The position numbers and the translations under genes are program-made. A stretch of DNA of 64,000 nt from Providencia rettgeri. GTDB lineage: Bacteria; Pseudomonadota; Gammaproteobacteria; Enterobacterales; Enterobacteriaceae. The notes beneath the pieces are model-generated. The model was given only the letters and a program-made list of their open reading frames with translations, made no database searches and was not told the DNA's origin. Below are positions 35,232-43,147 of the stretch, piece after piece (the stretch's first letter is position 1; every line of letters starts with the position of its first letter). The DNA lies in assembly GCF_001874625.1 (NCBI RefSeq), contig NZ_CP017671.1, forward strand, positions 4,154,001-4,218,000. Direction: 5' to 3'.

Positions 35232-36028
35232 CCATCCACCAGTATGAAGTGGGGTATTGCACACACCCAGGTTGCGTCGCCCTTAAAGGTGCGAGCTTTA
35301 AATCCTGTAAATTTCCTGCCAGAGCATGGTTAATTAACGATGAAAACCAACGTTGGTTATTTGATACTGGTTATGCGACGCATTTTTATGATCATACCCG
35401 CCACGGAATTATGCGGTTATATCGAGCCATTACCCCAGTTTACTTCGACAGTAAACAGGCATTAGTTAATCAACTGGCTGATGATGGAATAAAACCCGCA
35501 GATATTAATGCCGTTATTTTGTCTCACTTTCATGGTGACCATATCGCAGGGCTACGTGACTTCCCTGAGATCCCCATTATTTGCTCTGGTGATGGGTGGG
35601 CAAAAACACGTCACTTAACTGGTTTTGCCGCCTTAAAAAATGCCTTTGTCAGCGGGTTATTACCCGATGATTTTGAACAACGCACTGTGTTTTATGAAGG
35701 GTTTGAGCGTGTTTCTTTGCCTCATGAATTGCAAATATTAGGCGAAGGTTACGCCGTAAATAAGCAAAAGACCTTATTAATTGTACCGCTTCCTGGTCAT
35801 GCAGCAGGTCACATTGGTTTATGCGTTTTAACGAATACAGGTTGGGTGCTCCTTGCGGGGGATGCCGCGTGGTCACCAACCAACTATAAACAATTACGTG
35901 GGCCAATGGCGATTGCTAATATCATCATGGATGATAAGCAAGCGTATTATGAAACGCTGAATAAATTACATGAAATTGATAAGCAAAATATTGTCATCCA
36001 ACTTTGTCACGAGGGTGAATTGCAGTGA
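35225..36028 (+). CDS. Metallo-beta-lactamase-fold hydrolase
   Basis: A 267-residue hydrolase with the zinc-binding motif HFHGDH (His101, His103, Asp105, His106), a later histidine in PGHAAGH and an aspartate in AGDAAW, so a complete dinuclear site. It may act on a thioester, lactone or ester made by the surrounding enzymes. AGGAG lies five bases before its ATG, and the gene overlaps the preceding stop. No signal peptide, so cytoplasmic. The related quorum-quenching lactonases share this fold, but substrate cannot be inferred. Confidence 0.88.
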   Translation: MLTIHQYEVGYCTHPGCVALKGASFKSCKFPARAWLINDENQRWLFDTGYATHFYDHTRHGIMRLYRAITPVYFDSKQALVNQLADDGIKPADINAVILSHFHGDHIAGLRDFPEIPIICSGDGWAKTRHLTGFAALKNAFVSGLLPDDFEQRTVFYEGFERVSLPHELQILGEGYAVNKQKTLLIVPLPGHAAGHIGLCVLTNTGWVLLAGDAAWSPTNYKQLRGPMAIANIIMDDKQAYYETLNKLHEIDKQNIVIQLCHEGELQ

Positions 36029-37302
36029 TCTTTTCCATGCTTTGGCACTATTGGCGAGCACGCCGTCTAAAATTTGAAAACCGTGAACAACTTAAAGCCT
36101 ATCAGCAAAAGCGCTTAACACAATTCAAGCAAAAAACATTGGCTAATAGCCGCTATTTTTCCCCGTATATTCATCAACCACTCCATGATTTTCCCATCAT
36201 GAATAAACACATCATGATGAGTCATTTTGATACGATGAATACCGCAGGGCTTTCTCGCCAAACATTACTCGATTGTGCACAAAAAAGTGAGCAATCTCGC
36301 GATTTTGCCCCTAAAGTAGGGAAATATAGTGTTGGGTTATCCTCTGGGACATCAGGTCGCCGCGGCCTTTTTGTTGTTAGCCCTGAGGAGCAAAATATCT
36401 GGTCTGGCAGTATGTTAGCCAAAATGTTACCGAGTGGGCTGTTCAACGGTGAGCGTATTGCGTTATTTCTTAGAGCCAATAATAACCTGTATGAAAGCGT
36501 CAATAACCGCTGGATATCCCTGCGTTTTTATGACCTTTTCGCGGATTTTCAACAACAATTAATCGAACTAGAAAGATATCAACCTTCTATTATTGTTGCC
36601 CCAGCTCAAGTGCTGTGCGCTATTGCCCAAGCGATTAGCCGCCAACAAATTCAATTAAAAGTACAAAAAGTCATTTCAGTGGCGGAAGTGCTTGAACAAC
36701 ATGATAAACAAAAATTACAGAACTGCTTCCCGAGTGTTGGTGAGGTCTACCAAGCCACTGAAGGTTTTTTAGGCTGTACTTGTTCGCATGGAACTCTACA
36801 TTTAAATGAAGCCTTTATTCATATTGAACCTAACTGGATCGATGATGAACGATTCTCTCCGATTATCACTGATTTCACGCGGAAAACTCAGCCGATTGTC
36901 CGTTATCAACTCGATGATGTTTTAGTTGTGAAAAAAACACCTTGCCCCTGCGGTTCCCCTGAATTAGCGATTGAACGTATCGAAGGCCGTTGTGATGACT
37001 TACTCCAACTCCCCGACCAAAAAGGGAATACGGTGACTATCTTTGCAGACCCCTGCGCCCGAGTCATTGCCAATAGCATTCCCCTTACCGCTGACTTTCG
37101 GTTGACCCAGCAAGGCCAGTTATTAATTTTACAAGCGGAATGTACACAGCTTGAATTAAATGATTGCCAACAGCAACTCGAAAACTATTTCACTCGTCAG
37201 CAAGTCGATATCACTCAGTTACGCTGGCAATTATCATCTGAGCCAATTCAACAAGCTCTCTCTATTAAAAAACGCCGGATTATTCGAAAGGAAGAGCAAT
37301 GA
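36025..37302 (+). CDS. CapK/F390-synthetase-like adenylate-forming enzyme
   Basis: A 425-residue relative of phenylacetate-CoA ligase and coenzyme F390 synthetase. SSGTSGRRG (about residues 108-116) is the phosphate-binding loop of adenylate-forming enzymes, YQATEG the A5-like motif, and CPCGSPELAIERIEGRCDD the cysteine-containing C-terminal region with the GR-DD hinge typical of PaaK-type enzymes. Such proteins activate a carboxylate as acyl-AMP. It starts with GTG in a GTGA overlap with the upstream stop; an ATG four codons later is possible. Activation of a fatty or hydroxy acid is the likely role (inference). Confidence 0.82.
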   Translation: MIFSMLWHYWRARRLKFENREQLKAYQQKRLTQFKQKTLANSRYFSPYIHQPLHDFPIMNKHIMMSHFDTMNTAGLSRQTLLDCAQKSEQSRDFAPKVGKYSVGLSSGTSGRRGLFVVSPEEQNIWSGSMLAKMLPSGLFNGERIALFLRANNNLYESVNNRWISLRFYDLFADFQQQLIELERYQPSIIVAPAQVLCAIAQAISRQQIQLKVQKVISVAEVLEQHDKQKLQNCFPSVGEVYQATEGFLGCTCSHGTLHLNEAFIHIEPNWIDDERFSPIITDFTRKTQPIVRYQLDDVLVVKKTPCPCGSPELAIERIEGRCDDLLQLPDQKGNTVTIFADPCARVIANSIPLTADFRLTQQGQLLILQAECTQLELNDCQQQLENYFTRQQVDITQLRWQLSSEPIQQALSIKKRRIIRKEEQ

Positions 37303-37910
37303 ATACTAAAACGTTATTCATTAGGGCGTTATATTGTTTAATCGGCTGGGGAACAGTCGGCATTGTGTATAGTTATACTGGTCAAAATACAGATAATGTC
37401 CATCTACTGGCTCCAAGTGCGGTTGATAGCGCGGTGCCGTTCTCCCCTAGTGCGGTTTGGTTTTATCTATCCTTCTTTTTGTTTATCCCATTAGGCTATT
37501 TTTGCAGCCCAATAGAACGAACTCGGTCATTAATGTTTGCTATGCAATTATGTGCCTTAGTCTCTGGCGCTGTTTATTTACTGTATCCAACCACAATGCA
37601 ATATTACGATTATGATTTAACCTCATTTTCGGCTCACGCTTTATCCGCTTTAATCAATATTGATAGCCCTCAAAATTTATTACCTTCTCTACATGTCTCA
37701 TTGACTCTTGTCGTACTGAATGCATTATGGTCGGTAAAATATAAATTTCGAACACTGTTGTACTTTTTATGGGCCGCAGCCATTTGTGTGTCTGTGTTGG
37801 TACTAAAACGCCACTTATTTATTGATGTTATCACTGGAGCAGTAACCGCTTGTGGAGTGCTGTTGGTTGTCCACATGGCAAAATACGGCTTAGAGAGAAA
37901 ACGCTCATGA
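37299..37910 (+). CDS. PAP2-family integral membrane phosphatase
   Basis: A 203-residue protein with about five membrane helices. PSLHVSLT (about residues 127-134) and KRHLFIDVITG (about 168-178) correspond to motifs 2 and 3 of the PAP2 superfamily, the form with PS-x-H and R-H...D, closer to the inositol-phosphotransferase type than to UppP. It could remove a phosphate from, or transfer a head group to, a lipid product. ATGA overlaps connect it with both neighbours. Confidence 0.8.
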   Translation: MNTKTLFIRALYCLIGWGTVGIVYSYTGQNTDNVHLLAPSAVDSAVPFSPSAVWFYLSFFLFIPLGYFCSPIERTRSLMFAMQLCALVSGAVYLLYPTTMQYYDYDLTSFSAHALSALINIDSPQNLLPSLHVSLTLVVLNALWSVKYKFRTLLYFLWAAAICVSVLVLKRHLFIDVITGAVTACGVLLVVHMAKYGLERKRS

Positions 37911-39028
37911 ATGAATTAACCTTTCCGATTATTTTTATGTTAGCGGTCGTCATTGCTGAAGGCTTAGTGATCGCCAAAACACAAAAGGGGTCGGTAAGTT
38001 GGCAGGAATTGGTTTTTAACCTGAACTCTGGTCATATTATGTTGTGGCTATTTAGAGGGTTAGAGCTTTTTTGTTATGGCTTTGTCGTTACACACTACTC
38101 ATTCAACCTTGTTGAAAACTGGCCAACAGCTTTAATTTGGATATTTGCTATTTTAGCGTGGGACTTTGGCTTTTACTGGCTGCATCGCTTACACCATACT
38201 TACCGCCTATTATGGGCAGTACATGTAGTACATCACCAAGGAGAACACTACAACCTATCATTAGGTGTACGTAATTCATGGTATTCATCTCTAACCTCAA
38301 TCCCATTTTTTATGTTATTGGCTCTTATCGGGGTGCCTTTAGAAGTCTTTATTACTGTTTCCATTTTGCACTATACCATCCAATTTTTTAACCATAGCGC
38401 GTTGATCCCACGCCTTGGTTGGTTAGAAAAGTTTATGGTGACACCACAGCATCACCGAGTTCATCATGTAAAGGAAGGGCACTACTCGAACCGTAATTTT
38501 GCAGGTAGTTTTATTTTTTGGGATAAGCTATTTGGCACTTTTTCCAAGCTACCAGAAACAGAGCACCATTTTGGTATCAAGGGTGCACCAGCATCCGAGA
38601 ACCCATTTATTGATAGCAATTTACCTTTTTGGAAAATTATTAATCGCCGCCGGCAGACAACCCAAAAACCATCACCGTTATTTCGCACCAACCAATTTGC
38701 TCTTGTGATAGGAACACTTCTGCTATTTATATTAGTAATTGGTTATGTCTACCTATACGGCTACGGTTATCAAGGTACAACACTGCAACAAGTCATTTTA
38801 TTTGTTTTATTAGCACTGGGAACTATTGCCCTATCAGGGATATCAGATGGCCGTAAAAGTGGCTTAATAAGCTGGTTTTTTATAGCCTGCTTATTACTTA
38901 TTTGTATTCTATTTATTTGGCAATGGACAAGCCCATTTTGGATAATTTCGACCAGTGCGCTGTGGTTACATAGTTTGCTGATGCTCATTGGCATTGGTCG
39001 TAAACCAGTGCAGGTGCTCAATGTCTAA
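37907..39028 (+). CDS. Sterol-desaturase/fatty acid hydroxylase superfamily protein
   Basis: A 373-residue membrane protein with the eight-histidine di-iron signature: HRLHH (about 95-99), HVVHH and HHRVHH in the conserved spacing, within the fatty acid hydroxylase domain at about 80-220. The C-terminal ~110 residues add several membrane helices not needed for catalysis. Enzymes of this family hydroxylate or desaturate acyl chains, sphingoid bases or carotenoids with O2. Start at the ATG in the ATGA overlap with the PAP2 gene; it overlaps the next gene by eight bases. Confidence 0.87.
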   Translation: MNELTFPIIFMLAVVIAEGLVIAKTQKGSVSWQELVFNLNSGHIMLWLFRGLELFCYGFVVTHYSFNLVENWPTALIWIFAILAWDFGFYWLHRLHHTYRLLWAVHVVHHQGEHYNLSLGVRNSWYSSLTSIPFFMLLALIGVPLEVFITVSILHYTIQFFNHSALIPRLGWLEKFMVTPQHHRVHHVKEGHYSNRNFAGSFIFWDKLFGTFSKLPETEHHFGIKGAPASENPFIDSNLPFWKIINRRRQTTQKPSPLFRTNQFALVIGTLLLFILVIGYVYLYGYGYQGTTLQQVILFVLLALGTIALSGISDGRKSGLISWFFIACLLLICILFIWQWTSPFWIISTSALWLHSLLMLIGIGRKPVQVLNV

Positions 39029-40124
39029 TGAGCCACTAAGACCATTAGGTTATCAACATCGCCATGATCAGGCTTTTCAAAAAGCATTAAACAATGCTGC
39101 TATGCAGTATTTAAAAGACCGTTCAGATCACCGTTTTGCAGATCTACGCTTCTATTTAAAAAGCCTAGTTTTAGTATTGTGCTGTTTCGGCAGTTACATC
39201 GTAGCCTTGTGCGCGAATGCGCAATGGGCTTTTTTCACTTTTTATCCGCTCTTTATCTGTTTTGCCCTGTTGTTGGCGATTAATTTGGTCCACGATGCCT
39301 CCCATAATGCGATTTTTAAACATGGGAAAGCCAACTATTGGCTTAATTTCTGGGTCACTATCCCACTTGGCCTAGACCCTGAGTGTTGGCGTGTTAGACA
39401 CATTATTTTTCATCACGCCCACACGAATATTCGTCACTATGACCTAGACATTGAAGAAAATTTTGTGCTACGGCAGACCCCATACCAACGCTGGTACCCT
39501 TTTATGCGGGCGCAACATCTGTACTGGCCCTTGGTTGCAGCCATGACATTTCCGGCGTTGATCTGGTTTTTTGATTGGTTAGATAGGTTTCACTTCACGA
39601 GAGTCGCCCCACATATGCGCCATCAAGGGCAGAAAGGGCTTAGTACCTTTTTATTGGCAAAATTTCTCCATCTGTTTATCGCTATTATTATCCCTATCTT
39701 AGTTGTTAGTGATATCAGCTTAGGTACATTGCTGCTCACTTATTTGCTTAGCCAAATGTTTGCATCACTCATATTTGTTATTTTGATACTCGGCACACAC
39801 TGGGCAAAGGCAACCTTCTACACCCCACCCCAAGAAGGTAATATGCCCCACGGGTTTTATACACATACATTTTCAACCACTTATGATTGGCATACCACGC
39901 CTCGTTGGCTCACCTATTGGCTAGGTGGTTTAAACTTGCACTTAACTCATCATTTGTTTCCCAACTGGAATCACCGCCACTACCCTGCCCTTGCAAAGAT
40001 CATCGAACAAACGGCAAAGCAGTTCTCAATGGAATATCACTGTATCAATGCCAAGGAACTGTTTATCTACCAGCAGCGGTTCTTAAAGGAAATGGGAACT
40101 GGCAAACAAGCCGATATGCACTGA
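39021..40124 (+). CDS. Membrane fatty acid desaturase
   Basis: A 367-residue integral-membrane desaturase with the three histidine boxes: HDASHN (about 89-94), HIIFHHAHTN (about 125-134) and HLTHHLFP (about 306-313). Several transmembrane helices flank them. It uses O2 and an electron donor to introduce a double bond into an acyl chain. I start at the ATG overlapping the previous gene's last eight bases. It ends the seven-gene run; an inverted repeat spans its stop codon, and the next gene converges from the other strand. Enterobacteria generally make unsaturated fatty acids via FabA, so a desaturase is accessory here. Confidence 0.89.
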   Translation: MSNEPLRPLGYQHRHDQAFQKALNNAAMQYLKDRSDHRFADLRFYLKSLVLVLCCFGSYIVALCANAQWAFFTFYPLFICFALLLAINLVHDASHNAIFKHGKANYWLNFWVTIPLGLDPECWRVRHIIFHHAHTNIRHYDLDIEENFVLRQTPYQRWYPFMRAQHLYWPLVAAMTFPALIWFFDWLDRFHFTRVAPHMRHQGQKGLSTFLLAKFLHLFIAIIIPILVVSDISLGTLLLTYLLSQMFASLIFVILILGTHWAKATFYTPPQEGNMPHGFYTHTFSTTYDWHTTPRWLTYWLGGLNLHLTHHLFPNWNHRHYPALAKIIEQTAKQFSMEYHCINAKELFIYQQRFLKEMGTGKQADMH

Positions 40125-40151
40125 ATACCGATAGAAAGGAATTCAGTGCAT
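40116..40151. terminator. Inverted repeat at the end of the acyl cluster
   Basis: ATGCACTGAAT (40116-40126) and ATTCAGTGCAT (40141-40151) are perfect 11-base arms with a 14-base loop, spanning the desaturase stop codon between convergent genes. No T-run follows, so it is a non-canonical terminator or mRNA 3'-end stabiliser. Confidence 0.55.
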
Positions 40152-40162
40152 TAAACGGGATA

Positions 40163-41482
40163 TCACCTGTCGATAATAATATTTTGATTAACCACATTCT
40201 GTTCGCTATTCCCAACCATCTGAGAAAATTTGTCGAGGGGATCGGTACGAAATGCATACAAGCGTTTTAAGGCATATGGGTTATCCCCTAGCTTCACTTT
40301 CCCTTGAATTGTCGTCAAAGCTAGGTGTAAGCCCGCTTCTTTTGCGGCATCCATTGCAGATTGGTTATAGCCACCAAAGGGGTAGGCTAAATAGCGCTGC
40401 TCTGGCTCAAAATGGCTAAGTAGCCTCATTGAGCGTTTAAAATCCAACATGGCCGTGTGTTGTTTACGGCTAAAAATAATCGGTGAGTTATGGTTATCCA
40501 AACGATGTAAAAAGTGCGTATGTGATTGAATATTAAATACATCTTGGCTATCTTTTATTTCTTGTTTGCTCATAAACTGTAACGAATCTGCAGACCACTT
40601 TTCTGGATGAGTTTTGACCCTTGAAGAAATAACAAACAAAGTTGCTTGCTGATGATTTTGCCTTAAAATCGGTAACGCATAACGGTATACGGATTTCAAA
40701 CCATCATCGAAAGTCAATACCACGGCTTTGCCGGGCAAGTTAGCTGATTTATTCAAATAATCTTCCACATCCTGCAAAGAAAGGGTTTGATAACCCGCTT
40801 GCTTGAGGTAATTCATTTGTTCACTGAATGCTTCCACTGAAGTGGCTGTCGATGTTTCACGAAACAGTTTATTTTCACTATCTTGTAAAATATGGTGATA
40901 AGTTAAGATTGGAATACCTTTATCCAACGCAACATCATCCAGATGAACATACCCTAGTCTGTCACCTAAGCGAATTGTCAGCCAAGCTGTCTTTGTACCT
41001 ATTTTATCGGTTTTTATCATTCTAGCGACGACCGGATAACGTAAGTTTGCCCATAAAGAGGCAATTTGCCGGCCACTGCTATCAGCTGATTGATAAACAG
41101 GCGTTTTTTGCCGTGTGATTAGATAATCATAAACGGGTTTTTGTAAGTCATTTAACCTATCAATATCTGGAATATAACGAGGGGGTTTATTCGCAAGTGC
41201 TGTTGCCTTTACAAACGCATAATCATTACCAAATTGCATCGCGCTATAATCCCCTGAAGAGTTATAAGCATAGAACCCATGATTATGGTTAAGTTCAGCC
41301 ACCGCACGCATTTCACCCGCGACCCTTGAAAAAATAATTTCTGTTTTTTGGGTTTGGATTAGTTTAGGGGGAATATCGGCTAACCGCCAATCCTGCGTAT
41401 TATGCTCAACAACTGTGGCTAAAGATGGGGAAATAGAATTTATGAATAAGACTAAAAATAAAACAAGTAATTGTTTACACAT
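40163..41482 (-). CDS. Secreted polysaccharide deacetylase with N-terminal SH3-like region
   Basis: A 439-residue exported protein: signal peptide at about 1-23 (LLVLFLVLFINSISPSLA), then a region up to about 190 that contains an SH3b-like stretch, then a NodB deacetylase domain. HYHILQD, LTFDDGLKSVY (catalytic and metal aspartates), SHTHFLHRL and YPFGGYN match motifs 1-4 of carbohydrate esterase family 4. It would remove acetyl groups from an N-acetylated glycan (peptidoglycan or surface polysaccharide) in the periplasm. It converges on the desaturase gene; a functional link with that cluster is not evident. Confidence 0.87.
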   Translation of the reverse strand: MCKQLLVLFLVLFINSISPSLATVVEHNTQDWRLADIPPKLIQTQKTEIIFSRVAGEMRAVAELNHNHGFYAYNSSGDYSAMQFGNDYAFVKATALANKPPRYIPDIDRLNDLQKPVYDYLITRQKTPVYQSADSSGRQIASLWANLRYPVVARMIKTDKIGTKTAWLTIRLGDRLGYVHLDDVALDKGIPILTYHHILQDSENKLFRETSTATSVEAFSEQMNYLKQAGYQTLSLQDVEDYLNKSANLPGKAVVLTFDDGLKSVYRYALPILRQNHQQATLFVISSRVKTHPEKWSADSLQFMSKQEIKDSQDVFNIQSHTHFLHRLDNHNSPIIFSRKQHTAMLDFKRSMRLLSHFEPEQRYLAYPFGGYNQSAMDAAKEAGLHLALTTIQGKVKLGDNPYALKRLYAFRTDPLDKFSQMVGNSEQNVVNQNIIIDR

Positions 41483-41846
41483 TTTTTATCCATTACCAAC
41501 AAAGTTTGCATTAATTATTCTAAACCTACTCAAGAATTAACCCTATACCCCATGAAAAATTTTTATTGAGAGGTCGCCCCCCTGTTACCTCACTTTCTTT
41601 ATCAAGCAACTAACCCCCCTTACAGCTTAGCCCCAATACTCATTTTAATCAGTGTTTATTTCTTACAAAAGTTATTATACCAATTAGGTAGTTTAACCTT
41701 GATGTATCATACAAAATAAAGAGATCTAGCTCATGTTTATCAGTAAAAAACGTTTTCAAGGTACGATCTGTAAATCATTTGACAGTTAATTCCATTTCCC
41801 ACTGTTAGATTGGCAATCAACCACCTTTCAACACCTGGGAATAACA
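41483..41846. promoter_or_regulatory. Divergent promoter region, deacetylase / acid-sugar dehydratase
   Basis: About 364 bases between divergent genes. It contains TTATACCAATT (41675-41685), the exact complement of an 11-base motif ahead of uxaA and exuR, and a small dyad TGTATCATACA (41703-41713). The shared motif suggests control by ExuR. Confidence 0.5.
41675..41685 (-). promoter_or_regulatory. Candidate ExuR site ahead of the dehydratase gene
   Basis: Reads AATTGGTATAA on the minus strand, identical to 46243-46253 in the exuR-uxaA intergenic region. In E. coli ExuR/UxuR sites contain an AATTGGTATACCAATT-like dyad (from memory); one half is well matched here, the other poorly. Confidence 0.45.
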
Positions 41847-42959
41847 ATGAAAATAAAAGAAATTAGTACCTTTATCATGCACGTTCCGGTCACTAATGAT
41901 CTAATTGGTGATTCGACGCATAGCATTACCCATTGGGGAATGCCGGGTGTCATGATCAAAACTGAATGTGGGTTAGTCGGTTATGGTCATACAGGAACAC
42001 ATGCGGATATCACTACAGATCGTTTAATTACCACCATCATTGAAGATGTTTTTGGCCCCATGCTGCTGGGTGAAGACCCAACTGAAGTACGTTATTTACA
42101 TCGTAAGCTCACTCGTAGTTCGACCAATATTTGGGTAGGTCGTGGTGGCTTGATGCAAATGGCTATCTCTGCCATTGATATTGCCTTGTGGGATCTCAAA
42201 GCGAAAGCTGCCGATCAGCCACTATGGCAACTGTTTGGCGGTTCAAAACACAATAAAGTGAACGCTTATAATACTGACTGCGGTTGGCTGGTTCGTAGCC
42301 AAGACGATCTCGTTGATGATTGTAAAAAAATGATCTTCGAAGAAGGTTTTAAAGCGATCAAAATGAAAATTGGCAAGCCAGATCCACGTGAAGATTTACA
42401 AAGAATCGAAGCCGTTCGCCATGCAATTGGCGATGATATTGACCTAATGGTCGATGCTAACGGTAAATGGGATATCAGCATCGCCAAACAATATGGCCAC
42501 CGTTTAAATGATTTCAACATTAAATGGTTTGAAGAGCCACTGTGGCACGATGACGTGGCAAGTCACAAGCAGCTAGCAGCTTACATGGATACACCAATCG
42601 CGTTAGGTGAATTACTGTATCACAATGATTCATTTAAAGAATTTGTCCTTGCTGGCGCGGTTGATTACCTACAACCAGATGCAACCCGTTGTGGTGGTTT
42701 AACTGCAGTATGGGAAATTGCGGATTTAGGTATGGCATTTAACTTACCAGTAACACCGCACCATGGCGATATGATGCAAGCACAATTGCACTTAGTCATG
42801 GCACATCCAGCCTGTTCATTACTGGAATTTATTCCATGGACATTGGATTGCTTTGTTGACCCAGTTGAAGTCATTGATGGTGTTTATACCACCCCAACGG
42901 CTCCGGGAGCCGGTACGACGTTAAGACCGGAAGCATTGGCTAAATTTAACGTGAAATAA
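41847..42959 (+). CDS. Enolase-superfamily acid-sugar dehydratase (mandelate racemase subgroup)
   Basis: A 370-residue MR-type enzyme with all expected catalytic positions: Lys172 and Lys174 (IKMKIG, the KxK motif), metal ligands Asp203 (MVDANG), Glu229 (WFEEPL) and Glu255 (LGELL), Asp278 (LQPDAT) paired with His305 or His306 (TPHHGD), and Glu327 (LEFIP). It probably dehydrates an aldonic or aldaric acid. It is not L-rhamnonate dehydratase-like in motif layout, and is closer to the talarate/galactarate type. Its downstream partner is an RhmT-like transporter; nearby uxaA/exuR suggest a sugar acid feeding the hexuronate route. Exact substrate unknown. Confidence 0.85.
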   Translation: MKIKEISTFIMHVPVTNDLIGDSTHSITHWGMPGVMIKTECGLVGYGHTGTHADITTDRLITTIIEDVFGPMLLGEDPTEVRYLHRKLTRSSTNIWVGRGGLMQMAISAIDIALWDLKAKAADQPLWQLFGGSKHNKVNAYNTDCGWLVRSQDDLVDDCKKMIFEEGFKAIKMKIGKPDPREDLQRIEAVRHAIGDDIDLMVDANGKWDISIAKQYGHRLNDFNIKWFEEPLWHDDVASHKQLAAYMDTPIALGELLYHNDSFKEFVLAGAVDYLQPDATRCGGLTAVWEIADLGMAFNLPVTPHHGDMMQAQLHLVMAHPACSLLEFIPWTLDCFVDPVEVIDGVYTTPTAPGAGTTLRPEALAKFNVK

Positions 42960-43147
42960 TAATAATTCCCTTTTTCGCTATTTCATCACTAACACCACGA
43001 GAAAGGGAAATAAATAACAAGAATTATTCATTTTAAGTTACTTATTCATTAGCTCTATACTCTACCCTGCTGATAACTCAGCGGTGGGCTAAACACGTAA
43101 TAAAAATGAATAGATAACATTATTACCTTACAAAACTGGGGTGAACC

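Noticed and set aside
41847-42959. L-rhamnonate dehydratase (RhmD), suggested by the adjacent RhmT-like transporter
   Set aside because: The KxK motif and overall layout fit other mandelate-racemase subgroup dehydratases better than RhmD as I remember it.
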